Positions 1-9,117 of a DNA stretch of 15,574 bases are shown here, one piece after another. The stretch is from an uncultured Clostridia bacterium (lineage in GTDB: Bacteria; Bacillota; Clostridia; Oscillospirales; CAG-272): positions 1-15,574 of the forward strand of contig CAMGGT010000002.1 in NCBI GenBank assembly GCA_946055715.1, in the 5' to 3' direction. The notes under the pieces were generated by a model that saw only the letters and a program-made list of their open reading frames with translations, ran no database searches and was not told where the DNA came from. The position numbers were made by a program, and so were the translations under genes. Position 1 is the stretch's first letter; each line of letters starts with the position of its first letter.

Positions 1-17
1 TTTGAGAGGGGGTGTGG

Positions 18-53
18 GGGAGGGCCTTTTTTCAAAAAGGCCTCACCCACATC
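18..53 (-). repeat. Dispersed hairpin repeat, copy 1
   Basis: Read on the minus strand, these 36 bases match 15269-15304 on the plus strand at 32 of 36 positions. The shared core reads GGGTGAGG, then CT, then TTTGAAAAAAGGCC, then TCCC, with single-base differences between the blocks. It lies 55 bp beyond the stop of the 1384-residue surface protein, so here it may double as that gene's terminator region. The similarity is directly visible; the idea that it is a genome-wide dispersed element is inference. Confidence 0.6.
23..42 (-). terminator. Possible terminator hairpin after the 1384-residue protein gene
   Basis: GGCCTTTTT (23-31) pairs with AAAAAGGCC (34-42) around a two-base loop, giving a 9-bp stem about 65 bp past the stop codon at 108-110. 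The T tract sits inside the stem rather than after it, and the minus-strand sequence that follows is C-rich. It is therefore not a textbook intrinsic terminator; it may instead be only the core of the dispersed repeat. Confidence 0.4.
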
Positions 54-107
54 GTCTCCTCACATTCGTCTTCTTTGCATCGGCCGTCTTGCGGCGGGGC
101 GGGGGTA

Positions 108-3100
108 TCAGTTTTGCACGCTTGCCGCCTCTGCGTTGGCCATCTGCTGGTTCAGCGCCTGCACCATGGCGTTGTAGTCGTCCAGCATATCCTGCAGGGA
201 TGAGAGCAATTCGGGGCGCGCGGCCTTTTCTGTAGCCGAGAGGCTCTGCCATGCGGTGATGGCGGCTGAGAGGGTCTGGTAGCACTGGGCGAGAGAGGCG
301 TCTGCCTGTGCCTCTGCCTGTGCCAGCGCGGCGCGCAGTGCAATGATGCCCTGCGTTTCTGTGTACTCGGCGGTGACGGTCATGTCTTGCGTGACATTGT
401 CAAACGCTTTGTCCCAACCTGCAAACACATACCCGGCGGCGGGGGTGACGGAAGGCGGGACGGCGGCGGTGCCGGTGTCTGTGACGGCGGTTTTGAGCAG
501 GGTGCCGTCCGCGTCTACAAACAATACGGTATACACCCGCACATACACGGCGTTGACCTGCAGGTTCTCGGTGACATTGTCAAACGCTTTGTCCCATCCG
601 GCGAAGCGGTGATTGGCCTTTTCGGGGGGGGTGGGGGCGGTGGCGGCGGTGCCGGAAGCAACGGCCTGGGTCTTCAGCACTGTGCCGCTCTCACCGCGGA
701 ACACCACGGTGTACCAGTCGCCGTACAGCGCCGTGACGGTGAGGTTTTCGGTGACCTGACTGAAGTCGGTATCCCAACAGGCAAATGCCGCACCGCCACG
801 CTCGGCGGCGGGGGTGGGGGCAATGGCCGCTTCGCCACAGCGGACGGTCTGGGTGTTGATGACTGTGCCGTCGTCATAGCGGAAGGTGACGGTGAAGAGC
901 TGTGCATAGACTGCCTGCACGGTCATATTGGCTGTGACGGCGGTTATGTCGGCGCTCCAGCCCACAAAGTCATAGCCGGCCACCGTGGGCGGTGTGGGGG
1001 GCGTGGCCGCCTGCCCATGGGCCACCTTCTGCGTGGAGAGGGTGTTGCCGTCTCTGCCGAGGAAGGTGACATCATACAGTTGGGTAAACTGCGCGCGGAC
1101 GGTCAGGTTCTGTTGCACATTGAGGTAGGCATCGGTCGACCAGCCGTCAAAGAGGCGGTAGGCCGTGTTTTGCACGGTGGGCGGGACGGCGGCCTGACCG
1201 GACGAAAGCATCTGGGTAGACAGTATGGCATCCCGATACCCAAGGAAGGTGACGGTGAAAATGCCTGTGTAAGAGGCGGTGACGATGCTGTTTTCCGTGA
1301 GGTTGGTGTAGTTGCCCACCCAGCCCGAGAAGGTATGCCCGTCGAGGACGGGGGCATCGGGCGGCGTGGCAGACCCACCCTGGTTGACATGCTCTACCTT
1401 GAGCACAGTGCCGTCTGCCGCGCGGAAGATGACCGAGAGCACAGGCAGATAAATGGCGTGAACATCCAGGTTACGGGTGACATTGTCGAAGGCGATGTCC
1501 CAATCGGAAAACACATAGCCATAGACATAGGGCGCGACGGGGGCGGTGGCAGACTGGCCGTAGATGATGTCCTGCGTGGACAGCACCACATTGTCAAAGC
1601 CGTAGAAGGTCACGATGTGCCCGGCGGTATAGTTGGCCGCAATGGTGGTGTCGGCGTTGATGGTGACGCCGTTATCCGACCAGCCGAGAAAGACATATCC
1701 GTCCTCCTGCGGCGGGGTGGGGAGGGTGACCGCGCGGCCGTGTTTGACGGTGGCCGTGCCGAGGACGCGGCCGTTCAGCCCCGTGAAGGTGACGGTGTGG
1801 CTGGGGGTGACGGCATAGAGTGCCTCGTTTTCGACGACGCTGTCGGCCAGAACGGAGGAACGGATCATGGTGTCGTCGTCGAGGTCGCTTGTGGTGTCAA
1901 AGATCTCAACCGACACGGTATAGTCGCTCATGTTCGCGGGCAGACCCGTCAGACGGACGGTGGCTTCCACATCGGAAGGCAGGTTGGGCAGATTGATCAG
2001 GGCGGTGACGGTGGTCGTGGTGCCGTCGCTGTTGGTGATGGTGATCTCCTGCGTGTTGTTGTGCAGATAGCCGTCTGTGCCCTTGACGGGGGTGTAGCGG
2101 ATGATGCTGTCGGAGCTGTTAGTCGAGGAGACGATCTCACCCTGGGCATCTCTGACCTTGACCTCAATGCGATAGTTGCGCGCCACCGTCATGTAGTTGG
2201 CGAAGTTGATCAGCACTTCCAGCTCGGTGGTGGTGAGGTCTGCCACGGAATAGACGCGGGTCTTCTGCTCGCCGTCCACGGCATAGAAGACGACGCTGCC
2301 GGCTTCCAGCGTGGTGACATAGCCGTTGTCGACAAAGGCGTTGCCCTCGTAGGTGAGGAAGTTGGACACACTTTCATACGCGCCCCACGTGAGGGGGCCG
2401 AAATGATGGCCGTAGCCGATCTTGTTGTTGGTGTAGGTGATGTAGTGGATGTTGTTAAGCGAGCAGGCGGGGGTCAGGTAGGTGGTATAGCCGCCGCCGT
2501 TGAACCAGTTGCCGCTGGCCTGGATGTTGGCAAAGCCCATGACATCTTTTTCGGGCTTGAAGAAGAAACAGCAGTTGGCCACATGGTCATAGTGCAAAAA
2601 CGGAATGTCAAACCGGTTGCCCATGACGCGGCTGTTGTTGGGCAGATTGTTGGCACTGCCGGAATACTGGATGACATCCGCGTGGGCGCCGGGGGTGCGG
2701 GTGCCGCCGTCACGGAAATAGCAGCTTTCTACCAGCTGATTGCTGGCCCCCTTCATGTGGTCGGCGCAGACATCATGCACATAGCAGTGGCGCAGGGTAA
2801 TGTTGCTTGCGTTGAAGAAGGCGGCAAGGGAATGTTCGCCTTCCATCCAGGAGATGGTGGCCATGGCACCGCCCGTGTTCTGAATGCCGTAGTAAGAGGT
2901 GGCATACAGGTAGAAGTCATGGATGGAGACGGGCGTGGTGGCTTTGATGGTGATGCCGCCCGTGAGCGTAAAGCCGGAGAAGTCATAATTGTAGAGGGCG
3001 GCCGTCGCGTCTGTGATGGTCATCGAAGAGGTGTTGCCCGTGCCGAAACATGCGGGATATTTCTCGTGGGCGGGCACAAGGTCTTCCTCTGCACAGCGAT

Positions 3101-4262
3101 AGCCGGTGTTATAGCGGTCGGGCATGATATACCCGTATTCGGGCAGGGCCAGGGGGGTCTCATACGGCGGGATCGCCGGGGCGGGGGTATCTTCCTCTTC
3201 GCCGCCCGTCTGCGAGAGCAGACGGAAGACAAAGTCCGAGGTGAACGGACTGCGCCCGGTGACATCCTTTACCCCGTCAAGCGAGAGCAGATAATCAACA
3301 TTTTCAAGCAGGGGATTGCGGACAAAGTCCAGCACCAGCGCATTGTCTCTTTCACGCCAACCGATGGCAGAGATGACAGCGGCATCCCCTTCCAGCGTTG
3401 TCAGCTGAATGTTGGCGGCGGTGAGTGTGGACATGTCAGGCGTGTGGGACAGGGGCAGAGTGATCTGCCCATAGGTGATGGCGGTGCCTTCGCTGTCCAG
3501 CGGCAGGATGGGGTCGCTTGCCACAAAGTCACCGGGGAGGTAGTTGATGGCATCCCGGATGTAGAAGCCGGCCTCGGAGTCGGTGGGCACGCCGAAATTG
3601 ATCTGCCAGGAGTTGTTTGTAAAGGCCTTGTCTTCAAAGACGGTCGAAATGGCCGTGACGGCAGTGCCGTCTGAGAGCAGAATGTCGCCATAGAAGAAGA
3701 AGGTAAAGTCGGCTTTGCCTGCCTCTTCCGTGGGTGTGATGCAGACGGAGGTGCGGTACCAGCTTTCGGGTGAGATCGACCCGGTCTGCGTCCCGCAGGT
3801 GAAGGTATAGCGGTCGATTTCTGTGTTGTGCGAGAGGGCAAGCAGGGTATTCCCGCCCAGTTGCAGCGTCATGGTCTGTACCCGCGAACCGGAGACGGGC
3901 GGGGCGATGTAGAGAGAGGCCTCAAACACCGATTCCGCATCCTTGGGGATATAGGTGCGCTGGAGGGTACAGCCGGTGGTCTTGCCCACAACGGCTGTGA
4001 CTTTCACATCCTCGTCTTCGGGGTCGGTCACCACCCGCATATAGGTGTTGCCGTTGCCCGGCTGCAGTTTGTTCCAGCGGTGGGTGGAAGTGCCGCTGGA
4101 GGGGCTGGTGTTGTTGCTCGCGTTGGAGAACAGAATGGTGTCTGCCACGGGTGTGACCGCGGGTTCTTCCGTGTCTGTTTCTCCCTCGGCCATCACGGTC
4201 ATGGGCAGGGGCAATAACAGGAAAGAGAGCGCAAGCAAAAGGGCGAGAACTCGTGTTTTCAT
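108..4262 (-). CDS. Secreted beta-helix / InlB B-repeat surface protein (1384 aa)
   Basis: Probably an extracellular adhesin or glycan-active protein; the activity is unknown. The ATG at 4262 is chosen because GGAGG (4269-4273) precedes it and it opens a signal peptide (residues 1-25, likely cut after VMA); the frame stays open upstream to 4616 but would run into the neighbouring gene. Visible order: jelly-roll-like region 42-245 ending in a PGDF motif; Ig-like region 258-348; right-handed beta-helix 377-690 with many N- and G-rich turns and the core HDVCADHMKG then FRDGGTRTPGAHADV; beta-sandwich 682-815; eight InlB B-repeats 823-1304; helical tail 1305-1384. There is no LPXTG, SLH, GW or membrane anchor. 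It is a paralogue of the 1570-residue protein 142 bp upstream, and no terminator is visible between them, so they are probably co-transcribed. Assignment of the folds is from sequence patterns only. Confidence 0.85.
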   Translation of the reverse strand: MKTRVLALLLALSFLLLPLPMTVMAEGETDTEEPAVTPVADTILFSNASNNTSPSSGTSTHRWNKLQPGNGNTYMRVVTDPEDEDVKVTAVVGKTTGCTLQRTYIPKDAESVFEASLYIAPPVSGSRVQTMTLQLGGNTLLALSHNTEIDRYTFTCGTQTGSISPESWYRTSVCITPTEEAGKADFTFFFYGDILLSDGTAVTAISTVFEDKAFTNNSWQINFGVPTDSEAGFYIRDAINYLPGDFVASDPILPLDSEGTAITYGQITLPLSHTPDMSTLTAANIQLTTLEGDAAVISAIGWRERDNALVLDFVRNPLLENVDYLLSLDGVKDVTGRSPFTSDFVFRLLSQTGGEEEDTPAPAIPPYETPLALPEYGYIMPDRYNTGYRCAEEDLVPAHEKYPACFGTGNTSSMTITDATAALYNYDFSGFTLTGGITIKATTPVSIHDFYLYATSYYGIQNTGGAMATISWMEGEHSLAAFFNASNITLRHCYVHDVCADHMKGASNQLVESCYFRDGGTRTPGAHADVIQYSGSANNLPNNSRVMGNRFDIPFLHYDHVANCCFFFKPEKDVMGFANIQASGNWFNGGGYTTYLTPACSLNNIHYITYTNNKIGYGHHFGPLTWGAYESVSNFLTYEGNAFVDNGYVTTLEAGSVVFYAVDGEQKTRVYSVADLTTTELEVLINFANYMTVARNYRIEVKVRDAQGEIVSSTNSSDSIIRYTPVKGTDGYLHNNTQEITITNSDGTTTTVTALINLPNLPSDVEATVRLTGLPANMSDYTVSVEIFDTTSDLDDDTMIRSSVLADSVVENEALYAVTPSHTVTFTGLNGRVLGTATVKHGRAVTLPTPPQEDGYVFLGWSDNGVTINADTTIAANYTAGHIVTFYGFDNVVLSTQDIIYGQSATAPVAPYVYGYVFSDWDIAFDNVTRNLDVHAIYLPVLSVIFRAADGTVLKVEHVNQGGSATPPDAPVLDGHTFSGWVGNYTNLTENSIVTASYTGIFTVTFLGYRDAILSTQMLSSGQAAVPPTVQNTAYRLFDGWSTDAYLNVQQNLTVRAQFTQLYDVTFLGRDGNTLSTQKVAHGQAATPPTPPTVAGYDFVGWSADITAVTANMTVQAVYAQLFTVTFRYDDGTVINTQTVRCGEAAIAPTPAAERGGAAFACWDTDFSQVTENLTVTALYGDWYTVVFRGESGTVLKTQAVASGTAATAPTPPEKANHRFAGWDKAFDNVTENLQVNAVYVRVYTVLFVDADGTLLKTAVTDTGTAAVPPSVTPAAGYVFAGWDKAFDNVTQDMTVTAEYTETQGIIALRAALAQAEAQADASLAQCYQTLSAAITAWQSLSATEKAARPELLSSLQDMLDDYNAMVQALNQQMANAEAASVQN
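351..1796 (-). repeat. InlB B-repeat array, eight units (in the 1384-aa protein)
   Basis: Eight consecutive units of about 60 residues each begin with a TVTF-like strand, carry an APTPP- or PPTPP-type turn, then a GYxFxGW-type motif, and end with VTENLTVxAxY-like residues. This pattern is that of the Listeria-Bacteroides repeat (InlB B-repeat). Such units are small ubiquitin-like beta folds that usually form stalks in secreted or surface proteins. Units 7 and 8 share the peptide AGWDKAFDNVT. Confidence 0.85.
391..416 (-). repeat. Exact 26-bp intragenic direct repeat (copy A; copy B at 571-596)
   Basis: The bases at 391-416 are identical to those at 571-596; both begin GTGACATTGTCAAACGC on the plus strand. 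The 180-bp offset is exactly one 60-codon unit and encodes the WDKAFDNVT segment of the last two InlB repeats. Identity at nucleotide level in otherwise diverged units suggests recent duplication or gene conversion. A weaker copy lies near 1476-1502. Confidence 0.8.
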
Positions 4263-4404
4263 GGTAATCCTCCAATTGTGCAAAAAGTGGGCGGAACCGG
4301 GGAAGATCCCGATTAATGGCAGGTGCGTGGGAAAGATCAAACAGCAGTCAACAGCAGGTGCGCAGGCTCTCGGATGAGGGCGGACCGTGGCGGCCGATGA
4401 CCCG

Positions 4405-7400
4405 TCAGGGAAGGGTGGCGCGGGCGAGGTTGTCGGCTTCTTCTGCCGCGGCATTGAGGGCACGCACGGCTTGGTTATAGCTGTCAAGCAGCTTCTGCAG
4501 GGCGGCCAGTTGTGCGGCCGCCTCGGTCTTTTGCTCTTGCGGGATCTCCGCATAGGCGGCAATGGCTTCCTGCAATGCCTCGTATTTTTGGGCAAGGGTG
4601 GCACCGGGGGCGGCATCCAATTGTGCGGCGGCCGTCACCGTGCGTGCAAAGCGAGAGACCATGTCCGGCTCATAAATGGGGTAGATGTTGAGGTTCTCGG
4701 TGATGCAGGTATAGTCCTTGTCCCAGCCAACAAAGCGGTAGCCCTCCCGTTGCGGCGGGGTGGGAGGTGTGGCGGGCTGCCCCGCTTGCACGACCGCACC
4801 GGTGAGCATATAGCCGTCGGCCGAGAAGAACCGCACGGTGAAGGAAGCGGAGGCGGAGAGATAGATGGCGGTGGCTTCCGTGTCTGCCATGATGGAGCGC
4901 GTGGCGAATGTGCCGGAAGAGATGGTCTCTCCCGCCACTCGCCACCCGGCAAAGACCATGCCGGAGACGGCAGGCATCTCGGGCGGGGTGGTCGTTTCAC
5001 CTTCAAAGACAAGGCGGCTCTCAATCTCTGCACCGTCTTTGTCCAGAAATCGGACGGTCAGCTGACGCGCGTATTTCGCCCGCACCGTCAGGTCACGGGT
5101 AACAGAGAGGTATGCATCGGTGTCCCATCCCGCAAAGCGGCAACTGCCCGCGGTTTCCGGGGGTGTGGGTGGCAGGGCGGTGGCACCTTCGCGTACGGTC
5201 ACGCGGTCGAGCAGCACATCCTCATAGCCAAGGAAAGAGACGGTATAAAGCCGTGTGTAGACGGCCTGTACGGTCAGGTTTCCGGACACGGCCAGATAGC
5301 CGTCGGTGTTCCAGCCGTCGCAGTCATAACCGTCGATCTGCGGCAATTGGGGCGGGGTTGCCGCCGCTCCGTCAGAGACGGTCTGCTCGGAGAGCACCAC
5401 GCCGCCTTGTCCGAGGAAACGAACCGTCCACGCCCGGGCGCAGATGGCGGTGATGGTGGTGTCGGCTTTGATGTTGGTGCCGTCGGAAGACCAGGCGACA
5501 AACTGCCACCCGTCTGCAAATTCCGTTGCGGGCGGGATGGCCGAGCCATTTTCGGGCACGGCCTGCTCAGACAGCAGCTCTCCCTCGGGGCCGACATAGC
5601 GGACGGTATAGAACTTCTTGTAAATGGCGGTGATGTCGGTGTCTTCTGTGATGTGGCCGAAGGACTGCGACCATCTGTAAAAGACTTTGCCTTCCACTTT
5701 TGGGATGCCTGTGGGGGCGGTGGCACTTGTGCCTTCCCGCACCGTCTGCCGGGAGAGCAGGGTCACGCCGTCTTCGGCATAGAAGCGCACGGTATAGAGC
5801 TTGTCATAGCGTGCCACCACATCTGTGTCTGCGCAGATGACCTCATAGTTCTCCGACCATCCGGCAAAAACATAGCCCTCACGGTCAGCGGGGGTGGGAG
5901 GTGCGGCCGCTTCCCTTTCGCGGACCGTCTGCAGAGAGAGCAGGGTCACACCGTCTGCGGCATAAAACCGCACGGTATAAAGGGGCACAAACAGCGGCGA
6001 GACCGTCGCATCCGCCGTGACGCAGGCGGTGGACTGCGACCAGCCCACAAAGACATACCCTTCTTTTTCGGGCAACTGCTCGGGCGGCAGGACCGACCCG
6101 CCGGCCGCGACAGTTCCGCGGCGGATGACACTGCCGTCATCCGCAAGGTAGGTGACCGTATAAACGGCGCCTTCCGGGCAGTAGATGGGGTGGATCTCTT
6201 TGTCTTCCGTAATGTCGGAAAGCGGGGCATCCCAGCCGCAGAAGGTATAGCCCTCCACCGTGGGGGCTGTGGGCGGGGTGACGGCAGAATGCTCGGAGAC
6301 AGACAGGATCCCGTCCGTCAGCGGCGCACCGTCCTTGTCACAGAAAGTGACGGTATAACTGCGGGTATAATCCAGCACAAAGACGCGGTCGCGGGTGATG
6401 ATGGTATTCCACATGTCTGCCTGCGAGATATCACGCCCGTTTTCGTCCACAAAACAGCGGAAGGAAGCGCCGCCCGACCACGGGATCTTGAAGGAGGCGG
6501 GGGTGCCGCCGTAGGGGATGTACTGGGTGGAAGCGGGGCCGCCGCCGGCATCTGTGACGAACTTGACCTCGCAGAGCTTTTCGGTCTCTGGCAGGAGGGT
6601 ATTCTCCTTTTGTCCCTCGCCGTCGATGACGCTGGAGCGGATCATGGTCTCCTTTCCGTCGGTGGTCTCATACACGGCCACCTGCAGGGAGGCGCCTTCA
6701 AGGTTTTCGGGCAGGTCATACAGCGGTACCTGCACCACCTCATCCACGGGAAAGTGGGGGATGTTGATGAGTGCGGTCTGCGTGATCTCCGTGCCGTCCT
6801 CATAGCGGTGGATGACGGTGGTCTTGTTGTCATCGGTGTTGTATTCGGAGGGCGGGGTATAGCGTTCGATCTGTCCGTCGGCCGAGGTGAGATAGGTCAC
6901 CTTTCCGTCTGCGTCCTTCACCGTCACCACCACCCGGTAGGTGCGGGCAGAGGTGGTGTAGTTGGCAAAGTTCAGCAGAATGGAGGGGGTCTCCGTCCCC
7001 AGACCGCCAAGAGAGGTAATGCGGGAGGGACGCAGCTTGCCCGCTTCCGTGCGGTCCAGGGCGGCAAGAGTGCTTGCGTCCAACACGCCGCTCCGCAGTA
7101 CGACAGAACCGGTATACAACTGCGAGATGGCCACATTGCCGGAGAACTCGTCCATTTCGTCGATCGGCCAGCCGTTGGAGGTATAGCGCCCGAACACATA
7201 GCCGCATCCCGTTTTGTTGTCGGAGAAGATGGTGTGCTGCATGTAGGCGCCGCCCTCGCCGCGCGCGGCGTTCATATAGACGGTATAGCCGCCGCCGTTG
7301 AGCCAGTTGCCGCTGATCTGGATATTGTCCACACCCATATTGTCTGCGCCCTCCGGCTGCATAAAGACGGTGGCGTTGGCCAGATGTTCGTAGGCCATGT

Positions 7401-9117
7401 AGGGCACATCAAAGCGGCAACCCACGATCTTGAGGTTGTTGATGCCGCCCCCGGAGGTCTGATGTACGTCGGCGTGTGCGCCCGGTGCGCGGGTGCCGCC
7501 GTCGCGGAAATAGCAGGATTCGATCAGCTGCCCGGAGCCGCCCTTCATGTGGTCGGCCTGCACATCATGGCAGAAGACACGGTAGACGGTGATGTTACTG
7601 CCGCCAAAGAAGGCAGAGAGACTGCCGGTCGCCTCGCCCCACGCCACCGTCAGCCGCGCGGAACCCGCACCGGAAATGCCGCCGTGGGTGGGGGAGTCCA
7701 TGTAGAAGTCGTGGATGTAGACGGGGGAGGTGGCGGTGACTTTGATGATGATGTCATCGCTGTAAAAGCCGCAGAACTCATAGTTGTATTTCTTGGCGAT
7801 GGACTCGGAGATGACCACCAGACTGTCACTGCGGGTGATGGCGTCCGGGTATTTTTCGCGGAAGGGTACCAGCTCTTCAAACGCGCAACGGTAGCCCGTG
7901 TTCCAGACGTCCGGCATGATATAACCGCCCTCCGGCACTTCCGCTTTGGGCACGGCGGCGGGGCGTTCTCCCTCCCGCGACCGGGTGGAAAACGAAACGG
8001 TGTGCCGCCCTTCGTCCAGCACGCGGCCGCAGGTGTCGACGATCATGCCGTCCCCAAGGTCCAGCGTGTAGGTGGTGTTGGGCGAGAGGGGATGCTCCGA
8101 AAAATCAAAGATCAGGGTCGCCGGGCGGGAGGGCGAGTAGGTGCGGCTCGTGCAGGGCACAATGTTGCCCGCCTCGTCGCGCAGTACCGCTTCCGAGAGG
8201 CAATAGCGGGACACATCCGGCGTGTGATAGAGGGTAAAGGTCACACGGCCTTCCAGCTTTGTGTTGCGGAATGTGTCTTCATACTGTTCGACCGTTATGG
8301 CCGTGTCGCCGAAGTCACCGGGGTGGCAGATGTCCACATCGTCCAGCGCAAAGCCGCACTGACTGCCGGAGACACCCGTCATCACAAAGGACAGGGTCGA
8401 ACCCGTGGCGGTGCCGCTTCGGCTTGCGACGATCTGGCTGACGCCGCCTTCTTCGTCATCCGTCAGTTCTCCCTGCATAAAGGCACGCAGTGTGGCGTTC
8501 TGCATAGAGCCCTCCGCGTCCGGCAGAAAGTGGAAGGAGAGGTGGAACCAGCGGTCGGCCGGCAATGTGCCGGTGCGGTCGAGGAAGGTATACCGGTAGG
8601 TATTGTCGGCGCTGTTATAGCCCTCGATGGTCAGCTCCGTTTTGTCATAGAGCTTCACTACGAATTTGTGCCCTCCGTCGGACAGGGGAGAGGCGATCAG
8701 CAGACGCATGGAAAAGAGGATCTCGCGGTCGGTCTCCAGATACTTTTTGTTGAGGGAGGCATTTTTTCCGTCTGCGCTCGTATAGTAGGTATAAAAGAGG
8801 TTTTCGGGGTCGTCCGGGTCGGTGATGGGGGTACTGCAGGCCGCGCTGACATTGCTGTTCCAGCGTTTCGGGTCACCGCTGGATGTGCCGCTTTCTGCAT
8901 TTGCGGTGCGAAAGACGACATCATCCTCCACATAGCCCTTTTCGGCAATGTTGGTGTCGTCATCCCATTCGATGGCCGTGCTTGCGGTCTCGTTTGCATC
9001 GGCAATCGCTCCAACGGGCAGAAGGGGAAAGAGCATCCCGCACAGCAAGAGGGCGGCGAGCATGCGGTGAAAAAGTGGGGCGGGGGCGGCTGTTTTGTTG
9101 CACTTCATGCGTTTCAT
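4405..9117 (-). CDS. Secreted beta-helix / InlB B-repeat surface protein (1570 aa)
   Basis: Larger paralogue of the next gene; probably a secreted adhesin or glycan-binding/degrading protein, activity unknown. The ATG at 9117 follows GGAGG (9125-9129) with 7-base spacing. Signal peptide 1-39 (hydrophobic 18-35, likely cut after AIA). Visible order: jelly-roll-like region about 48-268 with WFHLSFHF and a PGDF end; Ig-like region 283-378; beta-helix 399-720 with HDVQADHMKG (517-526) and FRDGGTRAPGAHADV (537-551); beta-sandwich 712-832 with LNFANY and TMIRSSV, both shared with the paralogue; one divergent repeat-like unit 849-919; nine InlB B-repeats 920-1485; helical tail 1486-1570. No sortase motif or membrane anchor. 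It is preceded by a 168-bp structured gap after the HD gene and followed 142 bp later by its paralogue. Confidence 0.85.
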   Translation of the reverse strand: MKRMKCNKTAAPAPLFHRMLAALLLCGMLFPLLPVGAIADANETASTAIEWDDDTNIAEKGYVEDDVVFRTANAESGTSSGDPKRWNSNVSAACSTPITDPDDPENLFYTYYTSADGKNASLNKKYLETDREILFSMRLLIASPLSDGGHKFVVKLYDKTELTIEGYNSADNTYRYTFLDRTGTLPADRWFHLSFHFLPDAEGSMQNATLRAFMQGELTDDEEGGVSQIVASRSGTATGSTLSFVMTGVSGSQCGFALDDVDICHPGDFGDTAITVEQYEDTFRNTKLEGRVTFTLYHTPDVSRYCLSEAVLRDEAGNIVPCTSRTYSPSRPATLIFDFSEHPLSPNTTYTLDLGDGMIVDTCGRVLDEGRHTVSFSTRSREGERPAAVPKAEVPEGGYIMPDVWNTGYRCAFEELVPFREKYPDAITRSDSLVVISESIAKKYNYEFCGFYSDDIIIKVTATSPVYIHDFYMDSPTHGGISGAGSARLTVAWGEATGSLSAFFGGSNITVYRVFCHDVQADHMKGGSGQLIESCYFRDGGTRAPGAHADVHQTSGGGINNLKIVGCRFDVPYMAYEHLANATVFMQPEGADNMGVDNIQISGNWLNGGGYTVYMNAARGEGGAYMQHTIFSDNKTGCGYVFGRYTSNGWPIDEMDEFSGNVAISQLYTGSVVLRSGVLDASTLAALDRTEAGKLRPSRITSLGGLGTETPSILLNFANYTTSARTYRVVVTVKDADGKVTYLTSADGQIERYTPPSEYNTDDNKTTVIHRYEDGTEITQTALINIPHFPVDEVVQVPLYDLPENLEGASLQVAVYETTDGKETMIRSSVIDGEGQKENTLLPETEKLCEVKFVTDAGGGPASTQYIPYGGTPASFKIPWSGGASFRCFVDENGRDISQADMWNTIITRDRVFVLDYTRSYTVTFCDKDGAPLTDGILSVSEHSAVTPPTAPTVEGYTFCGWDAPLSDITEDKEIHPIYCPEGAVYTVTYLADDGSVIRRGTVAAGGSVLPPEQLPEKEGYVFVGWSQSTACVTADATVSPLFVPLYTVRFYAADGVTLLSLQTVREREAAAPPTPADREGYVFAGWSENYEVICADTDVVARYDKLYTVRFYAEDGVTLLSRQTVREGTSATAPTGIPKVEGKVFYRWSQSFGHITEDTDITAIYKKFYTVRYVGPEGELLSEQAVPENGSAIPPATEFADGWQFVAWSSDGTNIKADTTITAICARAWTVRFLGQGGVVLSEQTVSDGAAATPPQLPQIDGYDCDGWNTDGYLAVSGNLTVQAVYTRLYTVSFLGYEDVLLDRVTVREGATALPPTPPETAGSCRFAGWDTDAYLSVTRDLTVRAKYARQLTVRFLDKDGAEIESRLVFEGETTTPPEMPAVSGMVFAGWRVAGETISSGTFATRSIMADTEATAIYLSASASFTVRFFSADGYMLTGAVVQAGQPATPPTPPQREGYRFVGWDKDYTCITENLNIYPIYEPDMVSRFARTVTAAAQLDAAPGATLAQKYEALQEAIAAYAEIPQEQKTEAAAQLAALQKLLDSYNQAVRALNAAAEEADNLARATLP
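4663..6360 (-). repeat. InlB B-repeat array, nine units (in the 1570-aa protein)
   Basis: Nine units of 60-75 residues each start TVRF, TVTF or TVSF and carry a PPTPP-like turn, a GYxFxGW-like core and an ITEDTDITAIY-like end. A further, more divergent unit precedes them (6361-6573), beginning CEVKFV and lacking the GW core. Unit 8 is longer than the rest. Units 3 and 4 share an opening of the type TVRFYA-DGVTLLS. Confidence 0.85.

Noticed and set aside
387..3674. A 1095-codon plus-strand open frame opposite the 1384-residue surface gene
   Set aside because: Its translation is Gly/Val/Asp/His-rich with no domain or signal peptide, and it has no ribosome site. It is the antisense shadow of a GC-biased gene whose own frame has a signal peptide and clear repeats.
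4263..4616. N-terminal extension of the 1384-residue protein
   Set aside because: The extension is Pro/Arg-rich, would overlap the upstream paralogue, and would bury a good signal peptide and a GGAGG ribosome site used by the ATG at 4262.
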